This document shows, in pieces, positions 43,938 through 53,367 of a DNA stretch of 64,000 nt. The notes under the pieces are model-generated. The model worked only from the letters and a program-made list of their open reading frames with translations, ran no database searches and was not told the origin of the DNA. A program made the translations under genes and the position numbers. The stretch is from Vreelandella salicampi. Its GTDB lineage: Bacteria > Pseudomonadota > Gammaproteobacteria > Pseudomonadales > Halomonadaceae. The stretch spans positions 154,423 to 218,422 of the forward strand of contig NZ_JACCDF010000004.1 in NCBI RefSeq assembly GCF_013415105.1. The letters are read 5' to 3'. Within the stretch, counting starts at the first letter, position 1; each line of letters begins with the position of its first letter.

Positions 43938-44405
43938 TTAGGATTGGCGCTCCAACCGCAGCATTTCGCCGTTTTCAAAGCGACGACGCTCAGGATCGAT
44001 CAGCTCAAGCGTTTGCGGATCAATACGCAGGAAGTAATAGATCTGGCCTTCACCATCAGGCGTTAGCTCATAGACCGTGGCATCCGGATCAGACGGCGTA
44101 CCGCTTAGCACTTCCCAATTACCGGCGTAATTCTCATCGGGTGGATTTTGTGGGTGGTTACGGTAGGTTGCATTCAAGGTAAACGTGCGCGCTTCGGCTG
44201 GGTCCATCTCTTCGCCGTTCATGACGACATCAAGATCGATGCCATCACAGTTGCGGCATGGCAGCGTGCCCTGGTAGTTAGCCTCGGTACTCTCAGCGAC
44301 GTCTTCTCCGCTTTGATCCATCGGGCCGGCGGCACAGCCCGCTAATAAAGCCAGCATAGCGGAACCGGCCAACAAGCTTTTTAGCGACATTGTCTTCAAA
44401 TACAT
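43938..44405 (-). CDS. NlpE-like lipoprotein with N-terminal CXXC
   Basis: A 155-residue lipoprotein: the signal peptide ends in ALLAGCAAGP (Cys24), with Ala at +2 predicting the outer membrane. The body reads YQGTLPCRNCDGIDLDVVM, the NlpE N-terminal domain pattern with its redox/metal-binding CxxC, then TFTLNATYRN and YELTPDGEGQIYYFL. NlpE in E. coli senses adhesion, copper and lipoprotein sorting defects through the Cpx system; that role is not demonstrable here. The C-terminal NlpE domain of E. coli is absent, as in many shorter relatives. AAAGGAGAGACGCC precedes the ATG. Confidence 0.75.
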   Translation of the reverse strand: MYLKTMSLKSLLAGSAMLALLAGCAAGPMDQSGEDVAESTEANYQGTLPCRNCDGIDLDVVMNGEEMDPAEARTFTLNATYRNHPQNPPDENYAGNWEVLSGTPSDPDATVYELTPDGEGQIYYFLRIDPQTLELIDPERRRFENGEMLRLERQS

Positions 44406-44585
44406 GGCGTCTCTCCTTTACATGCATGGATGTTGAGCGTGTACTGATCATCGCATTTATTGCGCTTAAGACAGCATACCCCCTACAAAGTGCAACGCCC
44501 ACCCCAATCACCGAGCAGTGCTTGCGCTTTCCCCACCGCCAAGCGACCATGAGGGCTATCGATTCACACGCGTCAGGATACGCTC

Positions 44586-45647
44586 ATGAGCCAATTTTGG
44601 AGCCCCGCCGTTCAAGCGCTAACGCCTTATGTGCCGGGCGAGCAGCCCGCTGAACGGGTCATCAAGCTAAACACTAACGAAAACCCCTACCCGCCTGCGC
44701 CGGGCGTGGGCAAGGTGCTACGCGAGTTCGCCACTGATCACCTACGCCTTTACCCCGACCCCACCTCACAGGCGCTTCGCGCAGCCCTGGCCGAGAGCTT
44801 CGGCGTAGAAACCCAGCAGGTATTCGCCGGAAACGGCTCGGATGAAGTGCTGGCTTTCGCCTTTCAGGCGTTTTTTTGCCACGGCGCACCGCTCGATGTG
44901 CCGACGATTACCTATAGCTTCTATCCGGTGTACGCCAAGCTTTACGGCGTTGAGTTGCGCCAGCACCCGCTCAACGAACAGTGGGAAGTCGACCTTGACG
45001 CGCTAGCCGAGGCGTCTTCGCGCAGCGGGGTGATTTTCGCCAACCCCAACGCCCCGACCGGCCACGCGCACTCGCTTGCCACACTAGAAGCGCTACTTGA
45101 GCGAGTCACCGACCGCGTCGTGCTGATTGATGAAGCCTACGTGGATTTCGGTGCTGAAAGCGCGGTCGCCCTGACTCAGCGCTACCCCAACCTACTCGTG
45201 ACCGGCACGTTTTCCAAATCACGCAGCCTCGCGGGCATCCGTTTAGGCTACGCAGTGGGCTCGCGTGAGCTGATCGAAGGCCTTGAGCGGGTGAAAGACT
45301 CGTTTAATTCCTACCCGGTGGATAGCCTCGCGAACTGCGTAGGCATCGCCGCGCTTGAGGATCCCGCACACTTCGAGGCCTGCCGCGAGCGCGTGATCAC
45401 CTCCCGCGAGCGCACCCGAAGCCGCCTCGAAACCTTAGGCTTTGACGTGCTGCCCTCCAAGGCCAACTTTGTGCTCGCACAGCACCCTGCGTTCGACGGC
45501 GCGCAGCTTTTCGCCGGGCTACGCGAGCGCGGCATTCTGGTGCGCCACTTTAATAAAGCGGGGCTTGAGAACTTCCTGCGCATCACCATCGGCACCGACG
45601 ACGAGATGGATAGCCTGATAGAGGCGCTGGAAACGCTGATTCGCTAA
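44586..45647 (+). CDS. hisC: Histidinol-phosphate aminotransferase
   Basis: PLP enzyme that transaminates imidazole acetol phosphate in histidine synthesis. The 353-residue protein has KLNTNENPYPPAP, the PLP-binding YSFYPVYAKLYGV, FANPNAPTGHAHS, DEAYVDFG and the Schiff-base Lys in TFSKSRSLAGIRLGYAVG. It is separated from hisBHAF by about 6 kb. The stop overlaps the convergent LysR gene's stop by four bases. Relatives may also act on aromatic amino acids, but the sequence fits hisC well. Confidence 0.95.
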   Translation: MSQFWSPAVQALTPYVPGEQPAERVIKLNTNENPYPPAPGVGKVLREFATDHLRLYPDPTSQALRAALAESFGVETQQVFAGNGSDEVLAFAFQAFFCHGAPLDVPTITYSFYPVYAKLYGVELRQHPLNEQWEVDLDALAEASSRSGVIFANPNAPTGHAHSLATLEALLERVTDRVVLIDEAYVDFGAESAVALTQRYPNLLVTGTFSKSRSLAGIRLGYAVGSRELIEGLERVKDSFNSYPVDSLANCVGIAALEDPAHFEACRERVITSRERTRSRLETLGFDVLPSKANFVLAQHPAFDGAQLFAGLRERGILVRHFNKAGLENFLRITIGTDDEMDSLIEALETLIR

Positions 45648-46516
45648 ACCGGCACCCACTCATTGGCTAATTGCTCACGGATCAGCTCGCCCAGGCGCCG
45701 GGCGGGCTCTGAGGGCCTGTGCGGCGCCCAGTGCAACGCCAGCTCAATCGAAGGCAGCGCGGGCAAGCCGCTGGTTTCATCCAACGGCTTAAGGGTGGGT
45801 TTCAGCATGCTGCGCGTGACCACCGCAATGGCCAATCCCGCCATGACCACCGGCGCCAAGCCACTCATGGATTGGCTGGTGTAGGCAACTCGCCACTGGC
45901 GCCCGGCATTTTGCAGCGCCTGCTCCGCGACTTCGCGAAACACATCCGCCCCCGGCGTATAAAGCGCCAACGGCAGCGGATCACTGAGAAGCGGCTGATG
46001 ACTCAACCCCACGGCCCAATAAAGCGGCTCGCGGCGAATCACCTCCCCGCCCGGCGAACGACGTTGGCGGGTCACCAGCGCTACGTCCATCTCGGCGTTT
46101 TTAACCCGCTCGACCAAATCCGCGCTAGTGCCGCAAACCACTTCCAAGCCTACGCTGGGGTAAAGCTGGTGGAAGTAAGAAAACACCGACGGCAGCAGCA
46201 GCGCGTAATCTTCGGGTATTCCGAGTGTCAGCTCACCGCTGACCTGGCGCGCCTGCATATCGCGCCACGCTTCTTCATTAAGCGCTAACAGCTTGCGCGC
46301 GTGGGTAATAAGTCGCTCTCCCTCGGCGGTAAAACGCACGCGCCGCCCTTCCCGCTCGTGCAGCACGAGACCTAACTGCGCTTCCAAGCGCTTCAGCTGC
46401 ATGCTCACTGTGGATTGCGTATAAGCAAGCCGTTTTGCCGCCGCCGTCACACTGCCGGTATCCGCGATGGCCACCAGTGTACGCAGCAGCGTCAGGTCAA
46501 ACGTTGGCGCCCGCAT
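45644..46516 (-). CDS. LysR family transcriptional regulator
   Basis: A 290-residue LysR-type regulator: N-terminal wHTH (LLRTLVAIADTGSVTAAAKRL, then YTQSTVSMQLKRLE) and a type 2 periplasmic-binding-like effector domain (about 90-290; ELTLGIPEDYALLLPSVFSYF). It is divergent from the EamA transporter gene (102 bases); the gap holds A+T-rich dyads around TGATGATTTTGATCATAA (46530-46548) close to its start, fitting a LysR-box. It probably controls that exporter; the inducer is unknown. Confidence 0.9.
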   Translation of the reverse strand: MRAPTFDLTLLRTLVAIADTGSVTAAAKRLAYTQSTVSMQLKRLEAQLGLVLHEREGRRVRFTAEGERLITHARKLLALNEEAWRDMQARQVSGELTLGIPEDYALLLPSVFSYFHQLYPSVGLEVVCGTSADLVERVKNAEMDVALVTRQRRSPGGEVIRREPLYWAVGLSHQPLLSDPLPLALYTPGADVFREVAEQALQNAGRQWRVAYTSQSMSGLAPVVMAGLAIAVVTRSMLKPTLKPLDETSGLPALPSIELALHWAPHRPSEPARRLGELIREQLANEWVPV

Positions 46517-46617
46517 TCATCATACTCCTTGATGATTTTGATCATAAATAATCGTTTTTGTGATGTGTAGAGACTGAGTATGCTGCCGGCAGGTTAACGC
46601 AATCAAGGAGAACACGG

Positions 46618-47490
46618 ATGCAACTTGCCCACTTTATACCAGCGCGCCATCTCGGCATTCCTGCCGCGCTGATCGCGGTTGCACTGTGGAGCTCAGCGCC
46701 GCTACTGGCCGAACAGGCGCGTAGCGTTTCGCCATTAAGTCTCACAACGCTCACCTTGTTTGCCGGCGCCTTAGCGACCCTACCGCTAAGCCGTCGCACG
46801 TCGACCACCCACTTAAACCTCGGCTGGTGCTTGAGTGTATGGCTGGGTGTGCCGCTGTTGATCTTAGGCGCCGTTGGCAGCTACTTCATCGGCATGCGCA
46901 TCGCGCCTGCCGCCGAGGCGGCGCTGATCACTTATACGTGGCCAGTGCTGTTTGTGCTGCTCAGCCAGTGGACGCGCCTGGGCCGCATTCGGCTAAAAAG
47001 CCTAACCGGCGCGCTGATCGCCTTTAGCGGGGCCGCGCTATTGCTGACGCCACAGGCAAACGCCATCGCCCCGCTAGCCTCACTGCCCGGTTACGGTTTT
47101 GCGCTGCTGGCCGCGCTGTGCTGGGCGCTCTATTCTTGGCTCGGCCAGGCTGCGCCCATTGCACTCACCCCGCAGCTGCCTCGCCTTCTGCTGACGGCCG
47201 CCTTCATGAGTGGCGCTGCCACCCTGTGGCTTGAAGGGAGTATCACGCTGCCGGATCAGACCGCGCTAGCGGCAGGTATCGCGCTGGGGCTGGGCCCTTT
47301 TGGTATTGCCATGGTGGCGTGGGATAAAGCGCTGCGCCAAGGGCAGGCCAGTGTCGTGGGAAGCCTCGCCTACGGCGTACCGCTGCTCGCGGCCGCACTG
47401 TTAGTAATCGCCGGCATTAGCCCGCTTGATTGGCGGTTGCCACTTGCCGCTCTGCTGGTCATCGCCGGTTGCATACAGGCGAGCCGCTAG
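46618..47490 (+). CDS. EamA/DMT family exporter
   Basis: A 290-residue drug/metabolite transporter with about ten membrane helices in two EamA repeats (residues 15-140 and 155-290). Clear segments are LGIPAALIAVALWSSAPLLA and YGFALLAALCWALYSWLGQA, each with the WSS/WALYS motif at a helix start. It resembles YddG-type exporters of aromatic amino acids, but the substrate cannot be read from sequence. CAAGGAGAACACGG precedes the ATG. Regulation by the divergent LysR gene is likely. Confidence 0.85.
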   Translation: MQLAHFIPARHLGIPAALIAVALWSSAPLLAEQARSVSPLSLTTLTLFAGALATLPLSRRTSTTHLNLGWCLSVWLGVPLLILGAVGSYFIGMRIAPAAEAALITYTWPVLFVLLSQWTRLGRIRLKSLTGALIAFSGAALLLTPQANAIAPLASLPGYGFALLAALCWALYSWLGQAAPIALTPQLPRLLLTAAFMSGAATLWLEGSITLPDQTALAAGIALGLGPFGIAMVAWDKALRQGQASVVGSLAYGVPLLAAALLVIAGISPLDWRLPLAALLVIAGCIQASR

Positions 47491-47594
47491 GCCCCAGCGA
47501 ATCGTGTTATCGACGGGCACGTGGTTTTTGTGGCAGTTTATCTTCCTGAAAATGCCTTGCATGCTAACCGCCACTCTTTGAGGAGACACACCGG

Positions 47595-49823
47595 GTGCCC
47601 CGCCAGCGATTGATCTCGTGGTTTTTCTATCTCAACCTTGCCCTGATTGCCGCCTTGCTGGGCTACAAGGCCTACCTGAATTTTTTCGAGCAAGACTTTC
47701 CCGGTGATCATGCCACTCAAGTCAGCGCCATCGAGTCGCTCCTGGCCGAGCGTGAGCAGTACCGCTTCGCGGTGTTAGGCAATATCAATAATTCGGTCGG
47801 CATTTTTGAGCGCAAGATTATTCCGCGCCTCAACCAGGAAGGATATGACTTCGTCATCTCGGCGGGCAATGCCGTCGCCAGCGGCGGCGAGGATAAATAC
47901 CGCGCGCTGTTCGGCACGCTAAATTACCTGGAAATGCCTTACCTATTAACCTTTGGCCCACACGAAGAGAGTCGCCTTGGCGGCTTTCGCTTTTATGACT
48001 ATTTTGGCCCTTACCACTTTAGCTTTGCCGCTGGAAAAAACCGTTTCACCTTTATTGATAGCACCGGCACCACCAGCTTCAGCTGGCAAACGCGCTGGTT
48101 AAAAGAAGTGCTCGCCGCAGGCGAACCGAATCAGTTTCTGTTCAGCGCCCATCCGTTCTACCCGGTGGATCGTTCCGGACTTTTCGGCCTGGAAGATGAC
48201 GACGACTACCTAATCGACGAAACTGCACGCCAAGCGTTCACCCGCCTGATCGAACAGGCTGGCGTGGATACGGTATTCTCTTCTCAGGTACCGCTCTTTG
48301 ATCGCCAGCGCCATGGCGGCAGCGACTACATCGTCACCGGTGGCGCCGGTGGGCTCGTGCTCAATGACGAAGAGAGCTATCACCACTTTGTCTCGGTTAG
48401 CGTTGAGGGCGATGAGGTTCAGGTCAGCGAGCAGCGCCTGGATATCGGTCAGCACGCCATCTGGCGCACGCTGGAGAGTTTATGGTTTTTCATCTACTCG
48501 CTGTTTTATGTCGGCTACTTAAACTTCATTCTGATTGTATCGACATTCGTTGCCATCGCACTTTGGCTATACAAGCGCATTTTCACTGACAAGGATTACT
48601 ACCCCGATTTCGATATCGACCCGGACGCCGGTAGCGACACACCGTTAAACGTGGCCATGTTCACCAATAACTACCTACCCTTTATTGGCGGCGTACCGAT
48701 CTCCATCGAGCGCTTAAAACGCGGCCTGACCGAGCTTAATAACACCGTGCTGGTTGTTGCTCCGCGCTATCCGCAACAGACAGCCAGTAAAGAAAACGAT
48801 GTGCTGCGGCTGGCCCCGCTTTTGCCGCTGGGCAGCCACAAAGAGTTTCGTCTGGCGAATATTTTCTCTTGGCGCATGCTCAAACGCGTGCGCGCCTTTG
48901 CCCCGCAGGTGATTCACGTTCACCACCCGTTCTGGCTCGGCCGCGCCGGGCAGCTTTTGGGCCGACTATTGCGGGTGCCGGTGGTGTACACCTACCACAC
49001 CCGCTTGGAACATTACGCCCATTATGTGCCGCTACCAGGGCCGCTGTTTCGCAATTTGATTTCCCACGCGCTGGTCAAGCGCTTTGCCAACGGCTGCGAT
49101 GCAGTGATTGTGCCCACCAGCTCCGCCGAGGAGTACCTGCGCATCATCGGGGTGAAACAACCGATTTTTGTCCAGCCGACGGGTATCGAGTACGCAAGGT
49201 TTGCCGACACTGACAGCGCCAGGCTAGCCACTCTGCGCCAGCGCTACCGGCTTCAGGGAAAGCGCGTCCTGGTATCGATTTCACGCCTAAGTAAAGAGAA
49301 GAACATCGACTTTATGCTCGATGGGTTGGTGCTTTTACGCGATAGCAGCCCGCACAACTTTCATTTACTCCTGCTAGGCGAAGGTCATGATCGCGACCGG
49401 CTACAGGCGCGCATCGAGGCGCTAGGGCTTCGCGAGCACGTCACGCTGGTCGGTGCCGTCCCACCCGGCGAGGTGGCACACTATTGCCACTTGGCCGAGC
49501 TGTTCGTGTTCGCCTCACGTTCGGAAACCCAGGGTATGGTGGTACTCGAAGCCATGGCGGCGGGGCTACCGGTGGTGGTGATTCGCTCCAGCGGCATTGA
49601 GGATATCGTTGCCCACGGCGTCAACGGCTACAAAACCGGACCCGACCCGCAAGCCTGGAGCCAGCGTATCGACGACATTCTCAGCGATGACGCGCTTAAA
49701 GCACGGATGAGCGGACAAGCCTCAGGCTGCGCTGCCGAGCATCGCATCGAGAAGTTTGCCACCGCAGTCCTGCGTGTTTACCGCTACGTCATCGAGGCGC
49801 GACGTAAGAAGCGCGCTGGCTAG
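47595..49823 (+). CDS. Inner-membrane fusion of a degenerate metallophosphoesterase-like domain with a GT4 glycosyltransferase
   Basis: A 742-residue fusion. TM1 (about 7-27) is followed by a domain of about 250 residues with the calcineurin-like phosphoesterase pattern, in which the metal ligands are lost: AVLGNINN instead of DxH, ISAGNA in place of GD(L/N), TFGPHEE in place of GNHE, and FSAHPFYP retained. TM2 (about 296-327, WFFIYSLFYVGYLNFILIV) leads to a cytoplasmic GT-B glycosyltransferase from about residue 350: FTNNYLPFIGGVPISIERL, HVHHPFWLG, VSISRLSKEKN, and the donor-site EX7E in SRSETQGMVVLEAMA. The transferase half looks active and resembles diacylglycerol or phosphatidylinositol glucosyl/mannosyltransferases. 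GAGGAG precedes the GTG start. Confidence 0.75.
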   Translation: MPRQRLISWFFYLNLALIAALLGYKAYLNFFEQDFPGDHATQVSAIESLLAEREQYRFAVLGNINNSVGIFERKIIPRLNQEGYDFVISAGNAVASGGEDKYRALFGTLNYLEMPYLLTFGPHEESRLGGFRFYDYFGPYHFSFAAGKNRFTFIDSTGTTSFSWQTRWLKEVLAAGEPNQFLFSAHPFYPVDRSGLFGLEDDDDYLIDETARQAFTRLIEQAGVDTVFSSQVPLFDRQRHGGSDYIVTGGAGGLVLNDEESYHHFVSVSVEGDEVQVSEQRLDIGQHAIWRTLESLWFFIYSLFYVGYLNFILIVSTFVAIALWLYKRIFTDKDYYPDFDIDPDAGSDTPLNVAMFTNNYLPFIGGVPISIERLKRGLTELNNTVLVVAPRYPQQTASKENDVLRLAPLLPLGSHKEFRLANIFSWRMLKRVRAFAPQVIHVHHPFWLGRAGQLLGRLLRVPVVYTYHTRLEHYAHYVPLPGPLFRNLISHALVKRFANGCDAVIVPTSSAEEYLRIIGVKQPIFVQPTGIEYARFADTDSARLATLRQRYRLQGKRVLVSISRLSKEKNIDFMLDGLVLLRDSSPHNFHLLLLGEGHDRDRLQARIEALGLREHVTLVGAVPPGEVAHYCHLAELFVFASRSETQGMVVLEAMAAGLPVVVIRSSGIEDIVAHGVNGYKTGPDPQAWSQRIDDILSDDALKARMSGQASGCAAEHRIEKFATAVLRVYRYVIEARRKKRAG

Positions 49824-49840
49824 CGCTCAGGAATACAAAT

Positions 49841-50788
49841 TTACCGCGTAGCCTTGGCGCCATTGACCCAGGCGTAAACGTCTTCGCGGTGGTAGTCGAT
49901 AAACCCCGCTCGCTGGTAAAGGCGACAAGCGGGGAGGTTCGTCGCGTCAACCGACAACAGTACGCGTTCGACACCGGCCGCTTGCGCTTGGCCAAACGCC
50001 GCATTCAGCAGTTGCTCGCCTAGCCGGTAGCCACGCCAGGACGGCAACAACGCCATCAGCATCAGCTCCCAGGCATCGGCCGCTGGCCGCGGCGCCAGCA
50101 ACAGAACACCAGCGGTTTCCGGCGTTTTGTCACGCCACGCCGCATGCACGACATACCAATTCGCCGCCGCGTACGCATCCTGCTGATAAAAACCGGCAAT
50201 TAACGCCTCGGTACCGAGTGCCTCGCGCAGGGCGACACAATCCATGGAATCGACTTGCACGGCGCTGATTAGTGCGTGTTGCTCCTCATGTGCCAGCGTG
50301 GCCCACGGCACCAAGGTGATAGCCGGTGACGGCTTTTCGGAAAGCCGTGTTTTGGCCGGTGCGACCAGGTAGCGCAGTGGTGCAATCAGCTGCATGCCAG
50401 CACCCTCAAGCAGTACCACGCGCGTGCGCTGCTCTGGGCTAATCACCGTATGGCAAAGCGTCAAGGCGCGCTCGGCTACCCACTGCTGCGCCACGCGCAA
50501 AAGCGCCTGGGCGGTAGCGTCCTCTTCAGCGGGCTGCCACAGCTGCGCCATATTGCCCGGCAGCGGTTGCACCCAGGTCGCGCCACAGAGCATGTCGTTT
50601 TGGCCATCGCTAACGCATTCGGCGATAAAAAGCCCGGCCCAATCCGGCGCCTGCTGCGCCAGCTGAATGTCCACCGCTTCCGCCAGCGCCTGCCACCTTG
50701 ACGCATCATGCGCCGCCGCTAGCCGCTGTAGCGCTTCATGGCGGCGGTGAGGCGGGCATGGGCGCACCGCGACGTGACGTGTTTGCAT
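49841..50788 (-). CDS. GNAT family N-acetyltransferase (two-domain)
   Basis: A 315-residue protein with a C-terminal GNAT domain: the acetyl-CoA loop YRLGEQLLNAAFGQAQAAGV near 250-275 and LSVDATNLPACRLYQRAGFIDYHR near 275-300. The first 140 residues form a degenerate GNAT-like half (ALQRLAAAHD, AVDIQLAQQAPDWAGLFIAE). Two-domain GNATs include mycothiol synthase-like enzymes; the substrate here is unknown. GGAGAAGGGAA precedes the ATG, and it converges with the glycosyltransferase gene. Confidence 0.8.
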   Translation of the reverse strand: MQTRHVAVRPCPPHRRHEALQRLAAAHDASRWQALAEAVDIQLAQQAPDWAGLFIAECVSDGQNDMLCGATWVQPLPGNMAQLWQPAEEDATAQALLRVAQQWVAERALTLCHTVISPEQRTRVVLLEGAGMQLIAPLRYLVAPAKTRLSEKPSPAITLVPWATLAHEEQHALISAVQVDSMDCVALREALGTEALIAGFYQQDAYAAANWYVVHAAWRDKTPETAGVLLLAPRPAADAWELMLMALLPSWRGYRLGEQLLNAAFGQAQAAGVERVLLSVDATNLPACRLYQRAGFIDYHREDVYAWVNGAKATR

Positions 50789-50885
50789 TTCCCTTCTCCT
50801 AGCGGTGTTTTTTGCCGCGGCGCCTTGAATCCCGGCGCCGGCGCCTGCATATCCTAGCTAAATTTCCTGTTTCCAGAGTGATCTC

Positions 50886-51848
50886 ATGTCAATTATTGAT
50901 CCGCGTACCGGTGAGGCGTTAACCGCCCCGATTGAGTCAGACGACGCTGCCAGCGCGCAAGCCTCCCCCGAGAGCGCGCCGACGGGCGGCGACGTGCGCC
51001 GCGAAGACGTCATTATTGACCTCGACGCTAGTAATATTCAGCAGGTGCTGGAGGCCTCAATGCAAGTCCCAGTGCTGTTGGACTGCTGGGCGCCGTGGTG
51101 CGAGCCATGCAAAAACCTGATGCCGGTGCTGGAAAAGCTCGCCGTCGAGTACGCCGGTGCCTTTCTCCTCGCCAAGCTCGACGTGGAAGCCAACCCGGAA
51201 ATCTCCGGGCAACTCGGCGTACGCTCGGTACCCGATGTGAAGCTCGTTAGCCAAGGCGGCTTGGTGGATAGCTTCCAAGGAGCGCTGCCGGAGAAAGAGA
51301 TTCGCGAGTGGCTCGGCCGTTATTTCCAAGCCCCCGCCGATGCGCCACCCTCCCCCGAAGAGCAGGCTGAAGAGTCTCTGAAGGCCGGCGACGCCGCCAC
51401 GGCGCGGGAAATTTATCAGACCTTGACCAGCCAGTACCCGGAGCATTACGCCTATCAAGTCAGCCTGGCCAACGCCTTGGTGGCCGAAGGACGCAGCGAT
51501 GAAGCCCACAGTGTGCTGGATAACCTGCCGCCGGAAGAGCGCGACGCAGCGCCCGCCCGTGGCGTGCGCGCCAGCATCACGTTTGGCGAGCAGGCACTTT
51601 CCCACGATGAAATTGCCGCCTTGGGTGAGCGCGACGATAGCGAAGCACAGTTCCAGCGCGCGCTGCGCCACGTCGCCGACGGTGACTACGAAACGGGCCT
51701 GGAAGCCTTGCTGGCGCTAATGAAGAGCGACCGTGCTTACGGCGACGACGCTGCGCGCAAGACGCTTTTACAGGTCTTCGACGCGCTGGGGGCCGATCAT
51801 CCGCTGACCGTCGCCTATCGCCGCAAGCTGTTTGCGCTGCTTTACTAA
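50886..51848 (+). CDS. cnoX: Thioredoxin-domain co-chaperone with TPRs (CnoX/YbbN family)
   Basis: A 320-residue CnoX homologue: an N-terminal extension of about 40 residues rich in Ala/Glu, a thioredoxin domain (about 45-150; LLDCWAPWCEPCKNLMPVLE with Cys72 and Cys75), and a C-terminal TPR part (about 155-320; DAATAREIYQTLTSQYPEHY, NALVAEGRSDEAHSVL). E. coli CnoX protects proteins from hypochlorous acid and passes them to GroEL; it has SxxC, whereas this one keeps CEPC, so it should also be a redox-active thioredoxin, as in Caulobacter. Confidence 0.9.
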   Translation: MSIIDPRTGEALTAPIESDDAASAQASPESAPTGGDVRREDVIIDLDASNIQQVLEASMQVPVLLDCWAPWCEPCKNLMPVLEKLAVEYAGAFLLAKLDVEANPEISGQLGVRSVPDVKLVSQGGLVDSFQGALPEKEIREWLGRYFQAPADAPPSPEEQAEESLKAGDAATAREIYQTLTSQYPEHYAYQVSLANALVAEGRSDEAHSVLDNLPPEERDAAPARGVRASITFGEQALSHDEIAALGERDDSEAQFQRALRHVADGDYETGLEALLALMKSDRAYGDDAARKTLLQVFDALGADHPLTVAYRRKLFALLY

Positions 51849-51871
51849 ACCGCTGCGGATTGATCGATTCC

Positions 51872-53269
51872 TTACAGCGTGGGGCTGACAATCGGCCCCG
51901 CCTGAAGGCAGTCGCGCAAGGTTAGCAACGCACGGCGCAACGTGTCTCGATCCCGAGCCGCTCCCAGGCATAAACGTATGGCCTGCGGAGCGACGGCATT
52001 ACCCACACAAAAAGGTTCCGCACTGGTGACCAACACGCCGTGAGATTTCAGCTGTTCGCTAAAGGCCACCGCACGAAATCCCTCCGGAAGCATCAACCAT
52101 AGGTTGCTGCCGCCTTTTCGTGCCTGAAGGGTAAAGCCTGTCAACACGTCAGCGGCCAGCGCCTGACGCGCTTTTAGCTCCTCATTCTGCCAAGCCAGCA
52201 CCTCCCTTGCCGATGCCTGCGTTACCCAGTGACAGGCGACGTCCACCAGTAGCGGAGGCACCATCCAGTTTTGGGCGCGCAGTGCCTGAGTCAAACGCTC
52301 TAGAAGCGCCTGTGGAGTTCGCAACACGCCGATTCGCAGGCCACCGGCCAACACCTTGGCCGTGCTGAATACAAACAGCGTGCGTTCAGGTGCCAGGTGG
52401 TAAAGCGGTGTCAAACGCTCGCTAGCGGGCAAGTACTGCACCGCATCTTCCAGTAGCCAGACGTCATATTCGCGGGCGAGCGCCACAATGGCCTCGCGGC
52501 GCTCAAGACTCAGCGTCACGCCTGTGGGGTTATTTTGATCCGGCGTCAGATACAACAGACGCGGCGGCTGACGCTCGCACTGAGCTTTGAGCGCCTCAAC
52601 ACTCATGCCGTCATCATCGAAGGGAATACCCACCAGTTTGAGGTGCGACTGCCGCGCGGCGCTCATCAGCCCTGGGTAAGTCAAAGCATCCGCGGCCACT
52701 AGCTCCCCCGGGCGCAACAACCCTTGCAGGCTGAGTTGTACGCCGTGCTGCCCACCCTGAGTCAGCAATAATTCATCGGCCGAGAGATCAAAACCCAGGG
52801 TTGCCAACCATTCGCTGAATACCTGGCGCTGCGCCGTACTGCCCTGCGCTGGCTGGTAGCTCACGCCTCTATTGAGGGCTTCTTGGGATTGGCCGACCAC
52901 GGCCAGGGCAGACGCCAAGCCTTGCTGGCGCAAGGGATGCGGTGGCGGCAGACTCAGGCTTAAATCAATGTGAGCATCGTCGTTTTCCGTTTCCACATGT
53001 GGCATCTGAAACGTCGTCGCCTCATGGCGTCCCATGACATAGGTACCGCTGCCCACCTTCGCCGTCACCCAGCCATGACGTTCGGCTTCCGCATAACCCC
53101 GCGTTACCGTGCCAATAGTCACGCCTAACGCATCCGCCAGATGCCGCTGGGGCGGCAATTTTTCGCCGGGCTGCAGCGTCGCTGCGTTAATCGCATCGCC
53201 AATCGCCGCCGCAATGGCGCGATACCGCGAGCCTGAATACGCTTCCAGGTTAGGAACCCAAATTGTCAT
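51872..53269 (-). CDS. MocR/GntR-type aminotransferase-fold regulator
   Basis: A 465-residue MocR-type regulator: an N-terminal GntR wHTH (RYRAIAAAIGDAINAATLQ, LADALGVTIGTVTRGYAEAE) fused to a fold-type I aminotransferase domain (about 110-460) with LLTQGGQHGVQLSLQGLL, TPDQNNPTGVTLS and the PLP Lys in FSTAKVLAGGLRIG. It is divergent from a LysE-type exporter, the arrangement in which MocR proteins usually control the adjacent transporter. The likely ligand is PLP plus an amine or amino acid, unproven. Confidence 0.88.
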   Translation of the reverse strand: MTIWVPNLEAYSGSRYRAIAAAIGDAINAATLQPGEKLPPQRHLADALGVTIGTVTRGYAEAERHGWVTAKVGSGTYVMGRHEATTFQMPHVETENDDAHIDLSLSLPPPHPLRQQGLASALAVVGQSQEALNRGVSYQPAQGSTAQRQVFSEWLATLGFDLSADELLLTQGGQHGVQLSLQGLLRPGELVAADALTYPGLMSAARQSHLKLVGIPFDDDGMSVEALKAQCERQPPRLLYLTPDQNNPTGVTLSLERREAIVALAREYDVWLLEDAVQYLPASERLTPLYHLAPERTLFVFSTAKVLAGGLRIGVLRTPQALLERLTQALRAQNWMVPPLLVDVACHWVTQASAREVLAWQNEELKARQALAADVLTGFTLQARKGGSNLWLMLPEGFRAVAFSEQLKSHGVLVTSAEPFCVGNAVAPQAIRLCLGAARDRDTLRRALLTLRDCLQAGPIVSPTL

Positions 53270-53349
53270 GGTGACAATAAAACCTTTGACGTTAAATTTA
53301 GCGCGATTATGCTTTAAAAGAGCCGCAATTGCAGCCTAAAACACAAAAA

Positions 53350-53363
53350 TTGTATGGGTACAA
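53350..53363 (+). promoter_or_regulatory. Palindrome in the lysE-type leader, candidate MocR site
   Basis: TTGTA-TGGG-TACAA, a perfect 5-4-5 palindrome four bases before the ATG, where a ribosome-binding site would lie. A promoter TTGACG (53286-53291), 16 bases, TATGCT (53308-53313) lies upstream. The site would fit control by the divergent MocR gene. Confidence 0.5.
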
Positions 53364-53367
53364 AAAA

